Positions 8,513 through 16,681 of a stretch of 64,000 bases of DNA are shown piece after piece. The notes under the pieces were generated by a model. That model had not been told where the DNA came from. It ran no database searches and saw only the letters and a list, made by a program, of their open reading frames with translations. The translations under genes and the position numbers were made by a program. Source of the DNA: Arcobacter siniprincipis (GTDB taxonomy: Bacteria; Campylobacterota; Campylobacteria; Campylobacterales; Arcobacteraceae); the NCBI RefSeq assembly GCF_048571125.1, contig NZ_CP182343.1, forward strand, positions 2,790,001 to 2,854,000. Direction: 5' to 3'. Each line of letters opens with the position of its first letter. Position 1 is the first letter of the stretch.

Positions 8513-10012
8513 ATGAAAAAATTAGAAATTATAGTAAGTAATAAATTTATAGAAAGTGAAACAACTCAATATTTTGATAAAGTTTCTCCATTAACACAAG
8601 AAGTACAGGTACAAGTACCATTATGTACAAAAAATGAGATAGATGATGCAGTTGAAAAAGCTCATAAAGCTTATTTGTCATGGAAAGATACTCCAATAAT
8701 GACAAGAACAAGATTAATGTTTAACTACCAAACTTTGATAAAAGAAAATATTGATGAAATAGCTGAAATATTAAGTATTGAACAAGGGAAAACTTTTGAT
8801 GATGCAAAAGGAGATATCGTAAGAGGATATGAAGTTGTTGAGTTCGCTTGTAGTGCACCAACACTTATGATGGGAGAAACTGTTGAACATGTTTCAAATA
8901 AAATGAATACATACTCTTACAAACAACCATTAGGTGTTTGTGCAGGAGTTACACCATTTAATTTTCCAGCAATGATTCCTCTATGGATGTTTCCAATGGC
9001 AATAGTTAGTGGTAATGCATTTATTTTAAAACCATCAGAAATGGTTCCAAATACAACTATGAAACTTGCAGAACTATTCATTAAAGCTGGAGCACCTAAA
9101 GATTTATTACAAGTTGTTCATGGACAAAAAGATCAAGTTGATTACTTATTAGATAATCCAAAAGTTAGAGCATACTCTTTTGTTGGTTCACCAGAAGTTG
9201 GTGCATACATTTATTCAAGAGCAACTGCAAACCTAAAAAGAGCACAAGCTTTTGTAGGAGCAAAAAATCATATGGTTATTATGCCTGATGCAAATAAAGA
9301 AAATGTATTAAATGCCTTAGTAGGATCTTCTATGGGTGCAGCAGGACAAAGATGTATGGGAATTTCAGTTGCTTTATTTGTAGGAAAATCAAAAGAGTGG
9401 ATTCCTGAATTAATTCAAAAAATAAAAGAAGTAAAACCTGGAGCATGGAATGATAAAAGTGCCAATTATGGACCAATTATCACAAAAACTGCCCTAAATA
9501 GAATCGAAAGTATCATAGAAGAAGGTGTTAAAGATGGAGCATCTCTAGTACTTGATGGAAGAAATGCAAAAGTTGATGGATATGATGAAGGGAACTGGGT
9601 TGGACCAACTGTTTTTACAGGAGTAACAACAGATATGTCAATTTATACTAAAGAGATTTTTGGACCTGTACTATCTATATTAGAACCAAAAAATTTAAAT
9701 GAAGCACTAGATATTATAAATAATAATATGTTTGGAAATGGAACATCAATCTTCACTTCAAGTGGAGCAAGTGCAACAAAATTTAGAAGAGAAGTTCAAG
9801 TAGGACAAGTAGGTGTTAACTTACCAATTCCTGTGCCTTTACCATTTTTCTCTTTTACAGGATGGAGAGGTTCTTTCTATGGTGATTTACACGCTTACGG
9901 AAAACAAGCAATAACTTTTTATACAGAAACAAAAACTGTTACTGAAAAATGGTTTGAAGATGAAGAGAATGAAGATGTTGCATTTGATTTCAAAGCTGAT
10001 CATTCAAAATAA
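8513..10012 (+). CDS. mmsA: CoA-acylating methylmalonate/malonate-semialdehyde dehydrogenase
   Basis: Aldehyde-dehydrogenase-superfamily protein of 499 residues. Nucleophile Cys281 lies in GAAGQRCMG, and Asn252 in GAKNH occupies the place of the usual general-base Glu, a hallmark of the CoA-dependent MMSDH group. It converts methylmalonate semialdehyde, CoA and NAD to propionyl-CoA, or malonate semialdehyde to acetyl-CoA, releasing CO2. It follows the TRAP genes by 21 bases and completes the MmsB-MmsA pair. A hairpin lies directly after its stop. Confidence 0.92.
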   Translation: MKKLEIIVSNKFIESETTQYFDKVSPLTQEVQVQVPLCTKNEIDDAVEKAHKAYLSWKDTPIMTRTRLMFNYQTLIKENIDEIAEILSIEQGKTFDDAKGDIVRGYEVVEFACSAPTLMMGETVEHVSNKMNTYSYKQPLGVCAGVTPFNFPAMIPLWMFPMAIVSGNAFILKPSEMVPNTTMKLAELFIKAGAPKDLLQVVHGQKDQVDYLLDNPKVRAYSFVGSPEVGAYIYSRATANLKRAQAFVGAKNHMVIMPDANKENVLNALVGSSMGAAGQRCMGISVALFVGKSKEWIPELIQKIKEVKPGAWNDKSANYGPIITKTALNRIESIIEEGVKDGASLVLDGRNAKVDGYDEGNWVGPTVFTGVTTDMSIYTKEIFGPVLSILEPKNLNEALDIINNNMFGNGTSIFTSSGASATKFRREVQVGQVGVNLPIPVPLPFFSFTGWRGSFYGDLHAYGKQAITFYTETKTVTEKWFEDEENEDVAFDFKADHSK

Positions 10013-10020
10013 TAATTAAC

Positions 10021-10054
10021 AAAAAGGCTTATTAAGTATTTAATAAGCCTTTTT
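10021..10054 (+). terminator. Perfect 15-bp hairpin between mmsA and the CoA-transferase genes
   Basis: AAAAAGGCTTATTAA (10021-10035) and TTAATAAGCCTTTTT (10040-10054) are exact inverted complements around a 4-base GTAT loop, ending in a T run. This is a strong intrinsic terminator. Only 17 bases separate it from the atoD start, so any downstream transcript starting here would need readthrough or a promoter within or just before the hairpin. Confidence 0.85.
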
Positions 10055-10071
10055 ATAAAGAGGAAAATCTT

Positions 10072-10719
10072 ATGGAAAAAGAAATAACAATTGATAAGAT
10101 AAAAGATTTTTTATATGATGGAATGACAATTGCTATTGGTGGTTTTATGGGGTGTGGAAATGCCCATAACATTATAGATGAAATTCTAAAAACAAATGTA
10201 AAAAATTTAACTTTAGTTGCAACAGATACAGCAAGAGATAATTTTGGCATTGGAAAATTAATTGATGATAAAAGAATAACAAAATTATTAGCATCTCATA
10301 TTGGTACAAACAAAGAAACACAAAAACAAGTAAATGAAAGCTTTTTAGAAGTTGAATTAATACCCCAAGGGACACTAGCAGAAAGAATAAGATGTACAGC
10401 AGCTGGTCTTGGTGGAGCTTTGACTCAAACAGGTTTAAATACTGAAGTACAAATGGGAAAAGAGGTTATACATATTGATGGGAAAGATTATATTTTAGAA
10501 AAACCAATTCACATAGATATTGCATTTATATCTGCACATAAAGCTGACAGGGCTGGCAATCTTATCTATAAAGGTTCAACTAGAAATTTTAATGTTCCTA
10601 TGGCTGGAGCTGCTAAAATCACTATTGTTGAAGTAGAAGAAATTGTTGAAACTGGAATCCTTGATCCAAATTTCATTCATACTCCATTTGTTTATGTAAA
10701 TCACATCATAAAGGCATAA
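10072..10719 (+). CDS. atoD: 3-oxoacid/acetoacetate CoA-transferase subunit A
   Basis: CoA-transferase family I alpha subunit, 215 residues. The N-terminal GGFMGCGNAHNIIDEIL and central GTLAERIRCTAAGLGG match AtoD/ScoA proteins, and HIDIAFISAHKADRAGNLIYKG lies in the C-terminal half. With subunit B it moves CoA from an acyl-CoA donor to acetoacetate. RBS AAAGAGG precedes the ATG, just after a terminator hairpin. One base separates it from the subunit B gene. Confidence 0.9.
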   Translation: MEKEITIDKIKDFLYDGMTIAIGGFMGCGNAHNIIDEILKTNVKNLTLVATDTARDNFGIGKLIDDKRITKLLASHIGTNKETQKQVNESFLEVELIPQGTLAERIRCTAAGLGGALTQTGLNTEVQMGKEVIHIDGKDYILEKPIHIDIAFISAHKADRAGNLIYKGSTRNFNVPMAGAAKITIVEVEEIVETGILDPNFIHTPFVYVNHIIKA

Positions 10720-10720
10720 T

Positions 10721-11362
10721 ATGGAAGCTAAAGAAATTATTGCAAAAAGAGTTGCACAAGAATTTAATAATGGAGATTTTATTAATTTAGGAATAGGACT
10801 TCCAACACAAGCTGTTAATTTTATTCCAAAAGATATACATATAAATCTACATTCTGAAAATGGATTTGCAGGTATTTGGGACAGAGCAAATGAAAATAAT
10901 ATAGATAAAAATGTTGTAGATGCAGGAGGCTCTAATGTGATTTTAAGAGATGGTGGAATTTTTTTCGATTCTGTTACTTCTTTTGAAATAATTAGAGGTG
11001 GGCATATAGATATTACAGTTTTAGGAGCTTTGGAAGTTGATGAAGAAGGTAATTTAGCTAACTGGAAAATACCAGGGAAACTTTTACCGGGAATGGGTGG
11101 AGCGATGGACTTAGTTAATGGTTCAAAAAAAGTTATTATTTCTATGCTTCATACTGCAAAAGGAAATCCAAAAATATTGAAACAATGTACTTTACCTTTA
11201 ACAGGAAAAGGTGTAGTTGATATGATTATTACTGAAATGGGTGTTTTTGAATTTATTAATAATGAATTAGTATTAATAGAATTAATGCAAGGTGTTACAT
11301 TAAATGATATTAAAGAAGTAACTCCAGCATCATACAAAATTGCATCAAATCTAATAAAATAA
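10721..11362 (+). CDS. atoA: 3-oxoacid/acetoacetate CoA-transferase subunit B
   Basis: CoA-transferase beta subunit of 213 residues with the active-site glutamate in HSENGFAG (Glu46), the residue that carries the covalent CoA thioester in this family. The later GGAMDLVNGSKKVII is also conserved. It forms a heteromer with the preceding subunit. Acetoacetate made by the 3-hydroxybutyrate dehydrogenase downstream would be its substrate. Confidence 0.9.
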   Translation: MEAKEIIAKRVAQEFNNGDFINLGIGLPTQAVNFIPKDIHINLHSENGFAGIWDRANENNIDKNVVDAGGSNVILRDGGIFFDSVTSFEIIRGGHIDITVLGALEVDEEGNLANWKIPGKLLPGMGGAMDLVNGSKKVIISMLHTAKGNPKILKQCTLPLTGKGVVDMIITEMGVFEFINNELVLIELMQGVTLNDIKEVTPASYKIASNLIK

Positions 11363-11378
11363 AATTTAAAGGTTATTC

Positions 11379-12155
11379 ATGATCAAAAATAAAGTTACTA
11401 TAATAACAGGAGCAGCTTCAGGAATTGGACTTGATATTGCAACTACTTTTGCAAAAAATGGTGCAAAAGTAGTTCTATCAGATATAAATGAAGAAGCTTT
11501 AAATGAGGCAGTAAATAGTTTGCGAGAAAAAGGCTATGAAGCACTTGGAATAAAGTGCAATGTCTTAAAAGAAGATGAAATTAAAGATCTTATAAATATG
11601 ACAGTTGAACACTACAAGACAATAGATATTTTTATATCAAATGCAGGTATTCAACATGTAAGTAATATTGAGGATTTTCCAACTGAAAAATATGAATTAA
11701 TGCTAAAACTTATGCTTGTAGCACCTTTTATTGCTATAAAAGAGGTATTTCCTATCATGAAAAAACAAAAATGGGGAAGAATCATAAATATGGCTTCAAT
11801 AAATGGACTTGTAGGATTTGCAGGTAAAGCTGGATATAACTCAGCTAAACATGGACTACTTGGATTAACTAAAGTTGCTGCATTAGAAGGTGCACTAGAC
11901 AATATAACAGTTAATGCTTTATGCCCAGGATATGTAGATACTCCACTTGTGAGAAATCAAATTGCTGATTTAGCAAAAAATAGAGGTGTTAGTGAAGAAG
12001 AAGCCTTAGAAAAGGTTATTTTTTCTTTAGTTCCTCAAAAAAAGTTATTAACTACAGATGAAATTGCAGATTATGCAATGTTTATTGCAAGTGAAAGTGC
12101 AAAATCTATAACAGGACAAGCCTTAGTTATGGATGGTGGATATACAATTCAATAA
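11379..12155 (+). CDS. bdhA: 3-hydroxybutyrate dehydrogenase (SDR family)
   Basis: Classical short-chain dehydrogenase of 258 residues: cofactor motif TGAASGIG (residues 9-16), NAG motif, and the catalytic Ser-Tyr-Lys spread over NMASINGL and AGYNSAKHG. The C-terminal GQALVMDGGYTIQ matches 3-hydroxybutyrate dehydrogenases. It oxidises D-3-hydroxybutyrate to acetoacetate with NAD. Placement between CoA-transferase and thiolase genes supports the ketone-body role over other SDR activities. Confidence 0.87.
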   Translation: MIKNKVTIITGAASGIGLDIATTFAKNGAKVVLSDINEEALNEAVNSLREKGYEALGIKCNVLKEDEIKDLINMTVEHYKTIDIFISNAGIQHVSNIEDFPTEKYELMLKLMLVAPFIAIKEVFPIMKKQKWGRIINMASINGLVGFAGKAGYNSAKHGLLGLTKVAALEGALDNITVNALCPGYVDTPLVRNQIADLAKNRGVSEEEALEKVIFSLVPQKKLLTTDEIADYAMFIASESAKSITGQALVMDGGYTIQ

Positions 12156-12163
12156 GGAATAAA

Positions 12164-13363
12164 ATGAAAGTTTATATTGTAGAGGCAAAAAGAAGTGCCA
12201 TTGGAAAATATTTAGGATCATTGAAAAATATTGATCCTGGACATTTAGCGGGACAAGTAATAAAAGATTTAGTGAAAAATATTGATAATACTTTAATTGA
12301 TGAAGTTATAGTTGGAAATATATTATCAGCAGGACATGCGCAAGGAGTTGGTCGTCAAGCTTCGATATATGGTGGACTTCCAAATTCTACTGTTGCTTAT
12401 TCTTTAAATATGTTATGTGGTTCAGGAATGAAAGCTGTTATGAATGCTGCATCTGAAATAAAATCAGGGAACAAAAATCTAATTGTAGCAGGGGGAGTAG
12501 AGTCTATGTCAAAAGCTCCTTTTTTAATTTCATCGAAAGCAAGATTAGGAATAGGTTTAGGTGATTCTTTAATGGTCGATTCTATGATTAATGATGCATT
12601 AACTGATGCTTTCGGTAATTACCATATGGGAATTACAGCAGAGAATATTGCAGAGAAGTTCAATATCACTAGAGAAGCCCAAGACGAATATGCACTAAAT
12701 TCTCAAAGAAAGGCCTTAATCGCCAATGAAAAGGGAAAGTTTATTGATGAAATAACTCCAATCACAATACAAGAAAGAAAAGAAGATATAGTTTTTAGTA
12801 CGGATGAATTTATCAATAAAAATACATCTTTAGAGAAACTTACTAATTTGAGAGCTGCATTTAAAGATAAAGGAACAGTAACAGCTGGTAATTCATCTGG
12901 AATAAATGATGGTGCAAGTTTTACATTATTGGCCTCTGAAAAAGTTGTAAAAGAGTACAACCTTACCCCTTTAGCTGAAATAGTTGATTATGCAGAAGTT
13001 GGAATAGATCCATCAGTTATGGGACTAAGTCCTGCTTATGCTATTGAAAAACTTTTAAATAAGACAAATATTTCAATAAATGATATAGATGTAATAGAAA
13101 TTAATGAAGCATTTGCAGCCCAATCTTTAGGAGTATTTGAACTTTTAAAAGATAAAATCAAGCTAACCAACCAAACCATACAAGAAAAAATAAATGTAAA
13201 TGGAGGAGCTATTGCACTTGGTCATCCTGTTGGAGCGAGTGGTAATAGAATTATCGTTTCATTAGTCCATGAAATGCTAAAACAAAATTCAGAATATGGA
13301 TTGGCTTCTCTTTGTATTGGTGGAGGATTAGGAACTGCTATTTTACTCAAAAAAGTAAAATAG
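12164..13363 (+). CDS. atoB: Acetyl-CoA acetyltransferase (thiolase)
   Basis: Thiolase of 399 residues, normal length. The acyl-accepting Cys85 lies in LNMLCGSGMKA, the active-site His in GGAIALGHPVGASG and the second Cys in SLCIGGGLG. It cleaves acetoacetyl-CoA to two acetyl-CoA, the last step of the pathway formed with the three preceding genes. It starts 9 bases after bdhA. Confidence 0.92.
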   Translation: MKVYIVEAKRSAIGKYLGSLKNIDPGHLAGQVIKDLVKNIDNTLIDEVIVGNILSAGHAQGVGRQASIYGGLPNSTVAYSLNMLCGSGMKAVMNAASEIKSGNKNLIVAGGVESMSKAPFLISSKARLGIGLGDSLMVDSMINDALTDAFGNYHMGITAENIAEKFNITREAQDEYALNSQRKALIANEKGKFIDEITPITIQERKEDIVFSTDEFINKNTSLEKLTNLRAAFKDKGTVTAGNSSGINDGASFTLLASEKVVKEYNLTPLAEIVDYAEVGIDPSVMGLSPAYAIEKLLNKTNISINDIDVIEINEAFAAQSLGVFELLKDKIKLTNQTIQEKINVNGGAIALGHPVGASGNRIIVSLVHEMLKQNSEYGLASLCIGGGLGTAILLKKVK

Positions 13364-13387
13364 TAAGACTTTTACAAGGAAAACTTT

Positions 13388-14500
13388 ATGGGAAAAAAAC
13401 TTCATAATGAATTAGATAAACAACTAGATTTTGAAGAAATTTTATTAGATTCATTACCAAATCCTATTTATTATAAAGATATAAATGGTGATTTCATAAG
13501 ATGTAATTCTAGGTTTTCAAAACTTTTGGATACATCAAAAGAAAATATTATAGGAAAATCTGCTTATGATTTTTTTCCTATTTCTGTAGTTACAAGACAT
13601 AAAATAATTGATGCAAATATAATGAAAACATTAAAATCAAATAAAGATGAAGTTCATTTTGTAAAAAAAAGTGGGGAAGTAAGATATTACAACCTAAGTA
13701 AAACTGTTTGTTTAAACCAAGAAGGTAATGTAGCAGGTATTATTTGCATAATGACAGATATCACTCAAAGAATCACAGAAAAAGAGTTCTTAATTCAACA
13801 AAGTAAATTTGCAGAAATGGGAGAAATGATAGCTTCAATTGCCCATCAATGGAATGAACCATTAGTTGAGTTATCTGCCCAAGTTCAAAGGTTTGAATTG
13901 CTCCATGCTATGAATAAGATTAATGAAAATATGATGCATGATTTTGTAAATGACACAATGGTTCAAATAAAATATATGTCAAATACACTTAGTGATTTTA
14001 GAAATTTTTTAAAACCATCAACTGTTAAAAAAAGTTTTGAAATAAAAAAAGCGATAAAAGAGATATTTGAGATAATTGGAAAACAAATTTTTTATTTAAA
14101 CATTAATGTTAGTTTAGAATATAAAAATGTAAATGAAGAAATCTATATTTATGGTTATGAAAATGAATTGAAACAAGTTCTATTAAATATAATTAACAAT
14201 GCAAAAAATAAAATAATTAAAATTGAAAATGAGAAAGTCTTTAATCCACTTATCAAAATAAAAGTTTACCAAAATGAAAGATTCAATATTATTGAAATCT
14301 CAGATAATGCAGGACCAATTCCTGAGGAAATTATAGGTCAACTATTTGAACCTTTCTTTACAACTAAAAGTGAAGGTACTGGACTTGGATTATATATGGC
14401 TAAACTCATTGTTGAAGATAAAATGTCTGGAAAAATTAGTGTGAAAAATGATGTTGATAATGTTATTTTTTCAATCAAAATACCAATAAAGAAAGAGTAG
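13388..14500 (+). CDS. Soluble PAS-domain sensor histidine kinase
   Basis: The 370-residue protein has no membrane segment. A PAS domain covers about residues 18-130 (NPIYYKDINGDFIRCNSRF near its start). His153 in AHQWNEPLV is the phosphorylation site. The ATPase domain has an N box (LKQVLLNIINNAKN), a DNAG-type G1 and GTGLGLYMAK as G2. It probably senses a cytoplasmic signal and phosphorylates the regulator encoded 8 bases downstream. Location at the end of the ketone-body operon suggests control of that operon or of the TRAP/mms genes; this is inference. Confidence 0.85.
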   Translation: MGKKLHNELDKQLDFEEILLDSLPNPIYYKDINGDFIRCNSRFSKLLDTSKENIIGKSAYDFFPISVVTRHKIIDANIMKTLKSNKDEVHFVKKSGEVRYYNLSKTVCLNQEGNVAGIICIMTDITQRITEKEFLIQQSKFAEMGEMIASIAHQWNEPLVELSAQVQRFELLHAMNKINENMMHDFVNDTMVQIKYMSNTLSDFRNFLKPSTVKKSFEIKKAIKEIFEIIGKQIFYLNINVSLEYKNVNEEIYIYGYENELKQVLLNIINNAKNKIIKIENEKVFNPLIKIKVYQNERFNIIEISDNAGPIPEEIIGQLFEPFFTTKSEGTGLGLYMAKLIVEDKMSGKISVKNDVDNVIFSIKIPIKKE

Positions 14501-14507
14501 GCAAACT

Positions 14508-15158
14508 ATGAAAATTTTTTTACTTGAAGATAATAAAACATTGAATGAAACTATAAAGTTGAAATTTGAGAAAAATGACCATAAGGTTTACGCTTTTTTA
14601 GATGGGAAAGATGCATATGAAAATATTACGGAAGGTTTTTCATGCTTTATTTTAGATATTAATGTACCAAATATTGATGGTATTAGAATATTACAAAAAA
14701 TAAGAAAGTATTATGAAGAGGTTCCCATTATAATTATATCAGCAACTGTCGAATTTGAAATAATAAAAAATGCTTATGATTTTGGTTGTAACGATTACTT
14801 AAAAAAACCATTTTTTATTGATGAATTATTAATAAAAGTTAATAAATTATGCAAAATTTCTAAAAAAGAAATAACAATAGATAAAGATTGTACTTTTAAT
14901 TTTAGCGATGGAGTAATCAAATTTAAAGATGAAAAAGTAATACTTACAAAAAAAGAAAACTTAATGATGAATCTTTTTTTAACGAATATAAATAAATTAG
15001 TAACTTATGAAAATATACAAAACTATGTGTGGGAAGGTGAATATGCATCTTTAGACGCAATAAGGACACTTATAAAAAGATTAAGAAGAAAACTTCCAAA
15101 GCAGTATATTTATGCTTCATCAAATAGTGGATACTTTTTCAACTCTGAAGAGGGATAA
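14508..15158 (+). CDS. OmpR-type response regulator
   Basis: The 216-residue protein has an N-terminal receiver domain with acidic pocket LLEDN and phosphoacceptor Asp50 (CFILDINVPNIDG), then a winged-helix DNA-binding domain (about 125-214) ending in RTLIKRLRRKLP and SSNSGYFF, in OmpR/PhoB style. Paired with the PAS kinase just upstream. Likely target: one of the promoters of this catabolic block. Confidence 0.85.
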   Translation: MKIFLLEDNKTLNETIKLKFEKNDHKVYAFLDGKDAYENITEGFSCFILDINVPNIDGIRILQKIRKYYEEVPIIIISATVEFEIIKNAYDFGCNDYLKKPFFIDELLIKVNKLCKISKKEITIDKDCTFNFSDGVIKFKDEKVILTKKENLMMNLFLTNINKLVTYENIQNYVWEGEYASLDAIRTLIKRLRRKLPKQYIYASSNSGYFFNSEEG

Positions 15159-15174
15159 CTCAAAAGAGTTACCT
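15151..15174. terminator. Weak hairpin between convergent genes
   Basis: TAACTC (15156-15161) and GAGTTA (15166-15171) form a short stem around AAAA, flanked by AGG/CCT, followed by TTTAATT. It sits exactly between the response regulator and the convergent hypothetical gene and could terminate the plus-strand transcript. Confidence 0.4.
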
Positions 15175-15570
15175 TTAATTATATAATCGAATATTTCTTT
15201 GTAAATAACCAATCATATCTTTATTTACAAAATCTATACTACTTTCTATTCTTCTTGTACTTTTTAATTTTATTAATGTACTTGTATATGTTTCTATTTT
15301 ATTGGTTAATTTTCTATCATTTAATAATAGAATTATTTTTGCTGATGTTTTATTTATCTGTCTTAATTGTTCATCAACATTTTCATGACCCATTGATAAA
15401 ATGTCTTCTGTTAATTTTGAAAATAGCTCTAGTTTAGTATTTCTAAGCCATTTATTTTGTTCTATTTTATTATTTATTTTTGTAGAAACAAAGGTATCAA
15501 CCAATTTTGTGGCAACTGCCCCAACTAATGCACTTTTTGCTACTGAAGAAATTAATGTTAAATTTAGCAT
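15175..15570 (-). CDS. Hypothetical protein with N-terminal hydrophobic segment
   Basis: I do not recognise this 131-residue protein. The ATG at 15570 is preferred because GGAAAGGA lies 5-12 bases upstream of it; an upstream TTG would place this site inside the gene. Residues 1-25 include a mildly hydrophobic SVAKSALVGAVATKLV segment, and the rest is charged and probably helical. It is convergent with the two-component genes and divergent from the iron island, but shares no obvious motif with either. Confidence 0.5.
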   Translation of the reverse strand: MLNLTLISSVAKSALVGAVATKLVDTFVSTKINNKIEQNKWLRNTKLELFSKLTEDILSMGHENVDEQLRQINKTSAKIILLLNDRKLTNKIETYTSTLIKLKSTRRIESSIDFVNKDMIGYLQRNIRLYN

Positions 15571-15624
15571 AATAATCCTTTCCAATTTCCTGATTATATG
15601 AACAATAAACTTAAATCTAAATTA

Positions 15625-15645
15625 TAATGATAATAAGTATCATTA
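15625..15645. promoter_or_regulatory. Fur-box-like palindrome upstream of the iron island
   Basis: TAATGATA (15625-15632) and TATCATTA (15638-15645) form a perfect 8-5-8 inverted repeat. Read as the Fur 7-1-7 pattern, TGATAAT-A-AGTATCA has one mismatch. It lies about 55 bases before the 43-aa gene and the Fur-family gene, so iron-dependent autoregulation is likely. Confidence 0.7.
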
Positions 15646-15701
15646 ATATTATTTTAAGGTCACAATTAGTATCATTTTATAACAATAATCAAGGTTATAA
15701 A

Positions 15702-15833
15702 ATGAAAAAAGTTAAAAAGATGTCTTTACTTCAGAAAAATATAAAAATACATGCTAATTTATGGAAAGTATATTACTCTGCACTTTTTGTAGCTGTTTCT
15801 TTTGTTATGATAAAAGAACTATTCAATGCTTGA
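15702..15833 (+). CDS. 43-aa single-pass membrane protein in front of the Fur-family gene
   Basis: The start is the ATG at 15702, preceded by AAGG at 15691. The peptide has a basic N-terminus (MKKVKK...) and one hydrophobic segment (about residues 23-38, YYSALFVAVSFVMIKE). Its last 8 bases overlap the start of the Fur-family gene, so it is probably translated and coupled. Small membrane proteins recur in this island. Function unknown. Confidence 0.55.
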   Translation: MKKVKKMSLLQKNIKIHANLWKVYYSALFVAVSFVMIKELFNA

Positions 15834-16278
15834 AAAGAATGAAGCACACTTTAATAACTTATTAAAAAGATATAAACAGCACTTTCAAAATCTTAATTTA
15901 AAAAATACTATCCAAAAAGATTATGTTTTAAAAGCCCTCTACTACTCAGAAGGTCACTTAACCGCAGAAAATATAAATCAAGAACTTAAAATTCAGTATA
16001 ATGTAAATATTTCTATTGCAACTGTATACAAAATTTTAAAATTATTTGAAGAACTTAAAATAATAAAATGCCTAAATATACTTGAAAAAGCAAACTACTA
16101 TGAACTTGACTATTCAAACCACCATGATCATCTTATTTGTAATTCATGTCACACTATAATCGAATTTGAAGATGAAATTATGGAACAAAAACAATTAGAA
16201 ATAGCAAAAACAAATAACTTTCTTCTAAAAGACCATGTAGTAACAATATATGGTTTATGTCAGACCTGTCAAAAATAA
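15826..16278 (+). CDS. Fur-family metal-responsive repressor
   Basis: The 150-residue protein has a winged-helix N-terminal half (LTAENINQEL...ISIATVYKILKLFEE) and a metal-binding C-terminal half with HHDHLIC followed by CNSC and a terminal CQTC, the two zinc-binding CxxC pairs of Fur/PerR proteins. Fur-like palindromes lie upstream of this gene and of each neighbouring transcription unit, so it is probably a dedicated iron regulator of the island and of itself. Fur versus PerR cannot be decided from sequence alone. Confidence 0.88.
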   Translation: MLEKNEAHFNNLLKRYKQHFQNLNLKNTIQKDYVLKALYYSEGHLTAENINQELKIQYNVNISIATVYKILKLFEELKIIKCLNILEKANYYELDYSNHHDHLICNSCHTIIEFEDEIMEQKQLEIAKTNNFLLKDHVVTIYGLCQTCQK

Positions 16279-16293
16279 ACTAAAATACTTTTT

Positions 16294-16356
16294 TTGATAA
16301 TGATTACAAATTTACAATAAGATATTATTAAGATTATATATATAATAATCATTAAA
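16294..16356. promoter_or_regulatory. Tandem Fur-box-like sites before the six-gene iron operon
   Basis: TTGATAATGATTACAAA (16294-16310) matches TTGATAAT-N-ATTATCAA except in the last few bases. A second partial match, ATAATAATCATTAAA (16342-16356), runs into the AAAGGA ribosome-binding site. The arrangement implies iron-repressed transcription of the downstream operon. Confidence 0.6.
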
Positions 16357-16366
16357 AGGAATAAAA

Positions 16367-16681
16367 TTGATTACTACAGAAGAAATTATAAATATAGCAA
16401 AATTTTTTACAATAATTGCACATACTCCAGGAAGATTGAGAGTAAGAGTCAATCCTAAAATAAAGGATTCTGCTGGAAATATTTCTATTGAAGATATTCA
16501 GACCCTTCCAGAAAAAATATCTGGGATAGAACACATTAAGATAAATAAAATTATTGCTTCAGTTACAATTAAATATGACCCAAAAGTATTTAAGCCAAAA
16601 ACATGGGAAGATTTAATAAATCAAGAGAATATAGATGAAATAACTGATTTAATAAATAATTTAGCAAAGGAGGTTATTTAA
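16367..16681 (+). CDS. HMA2-like domain protein, first gene of the ferrosome-like operon
   Basis: The 104-residue protein starts at TTG 16367, six bases after AAAGGA. It has the shape of a heavy-metal-associated (HMA) domain without the CxxC metal site: an early HTPGRLRVRV motif (19-28), a GIEHIKINKIIASVTIKYDP strand pair and a helical end. The same H-x-T-x-x-R-L-R motif opens the P-type ATPase at the end of this operon. As I recall, G-R-x-R motifs of this type mark ferrosome (Fez) proteins. It probably acts at the membrane with the ATPase. The one-to-one Fez counterpart is not established. Confidence 0.7.
   Translation: MITTEEIINIAKFFTIIAHTPGRLRVRVNPKIKDSAGNISIEDIQTLPEKISGIEHIKINKIIASVTIKYDPKVFKPKTWEDLINQENIDEITDLINNLAKEVI

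Noticed and set aside
15175..15601. Plus-strand open frames over 15255-15601
   Set aside because: They are low-complexity antisense frames without ribosome sites; the minus-strand frame with GGAAAGGA is better supported.
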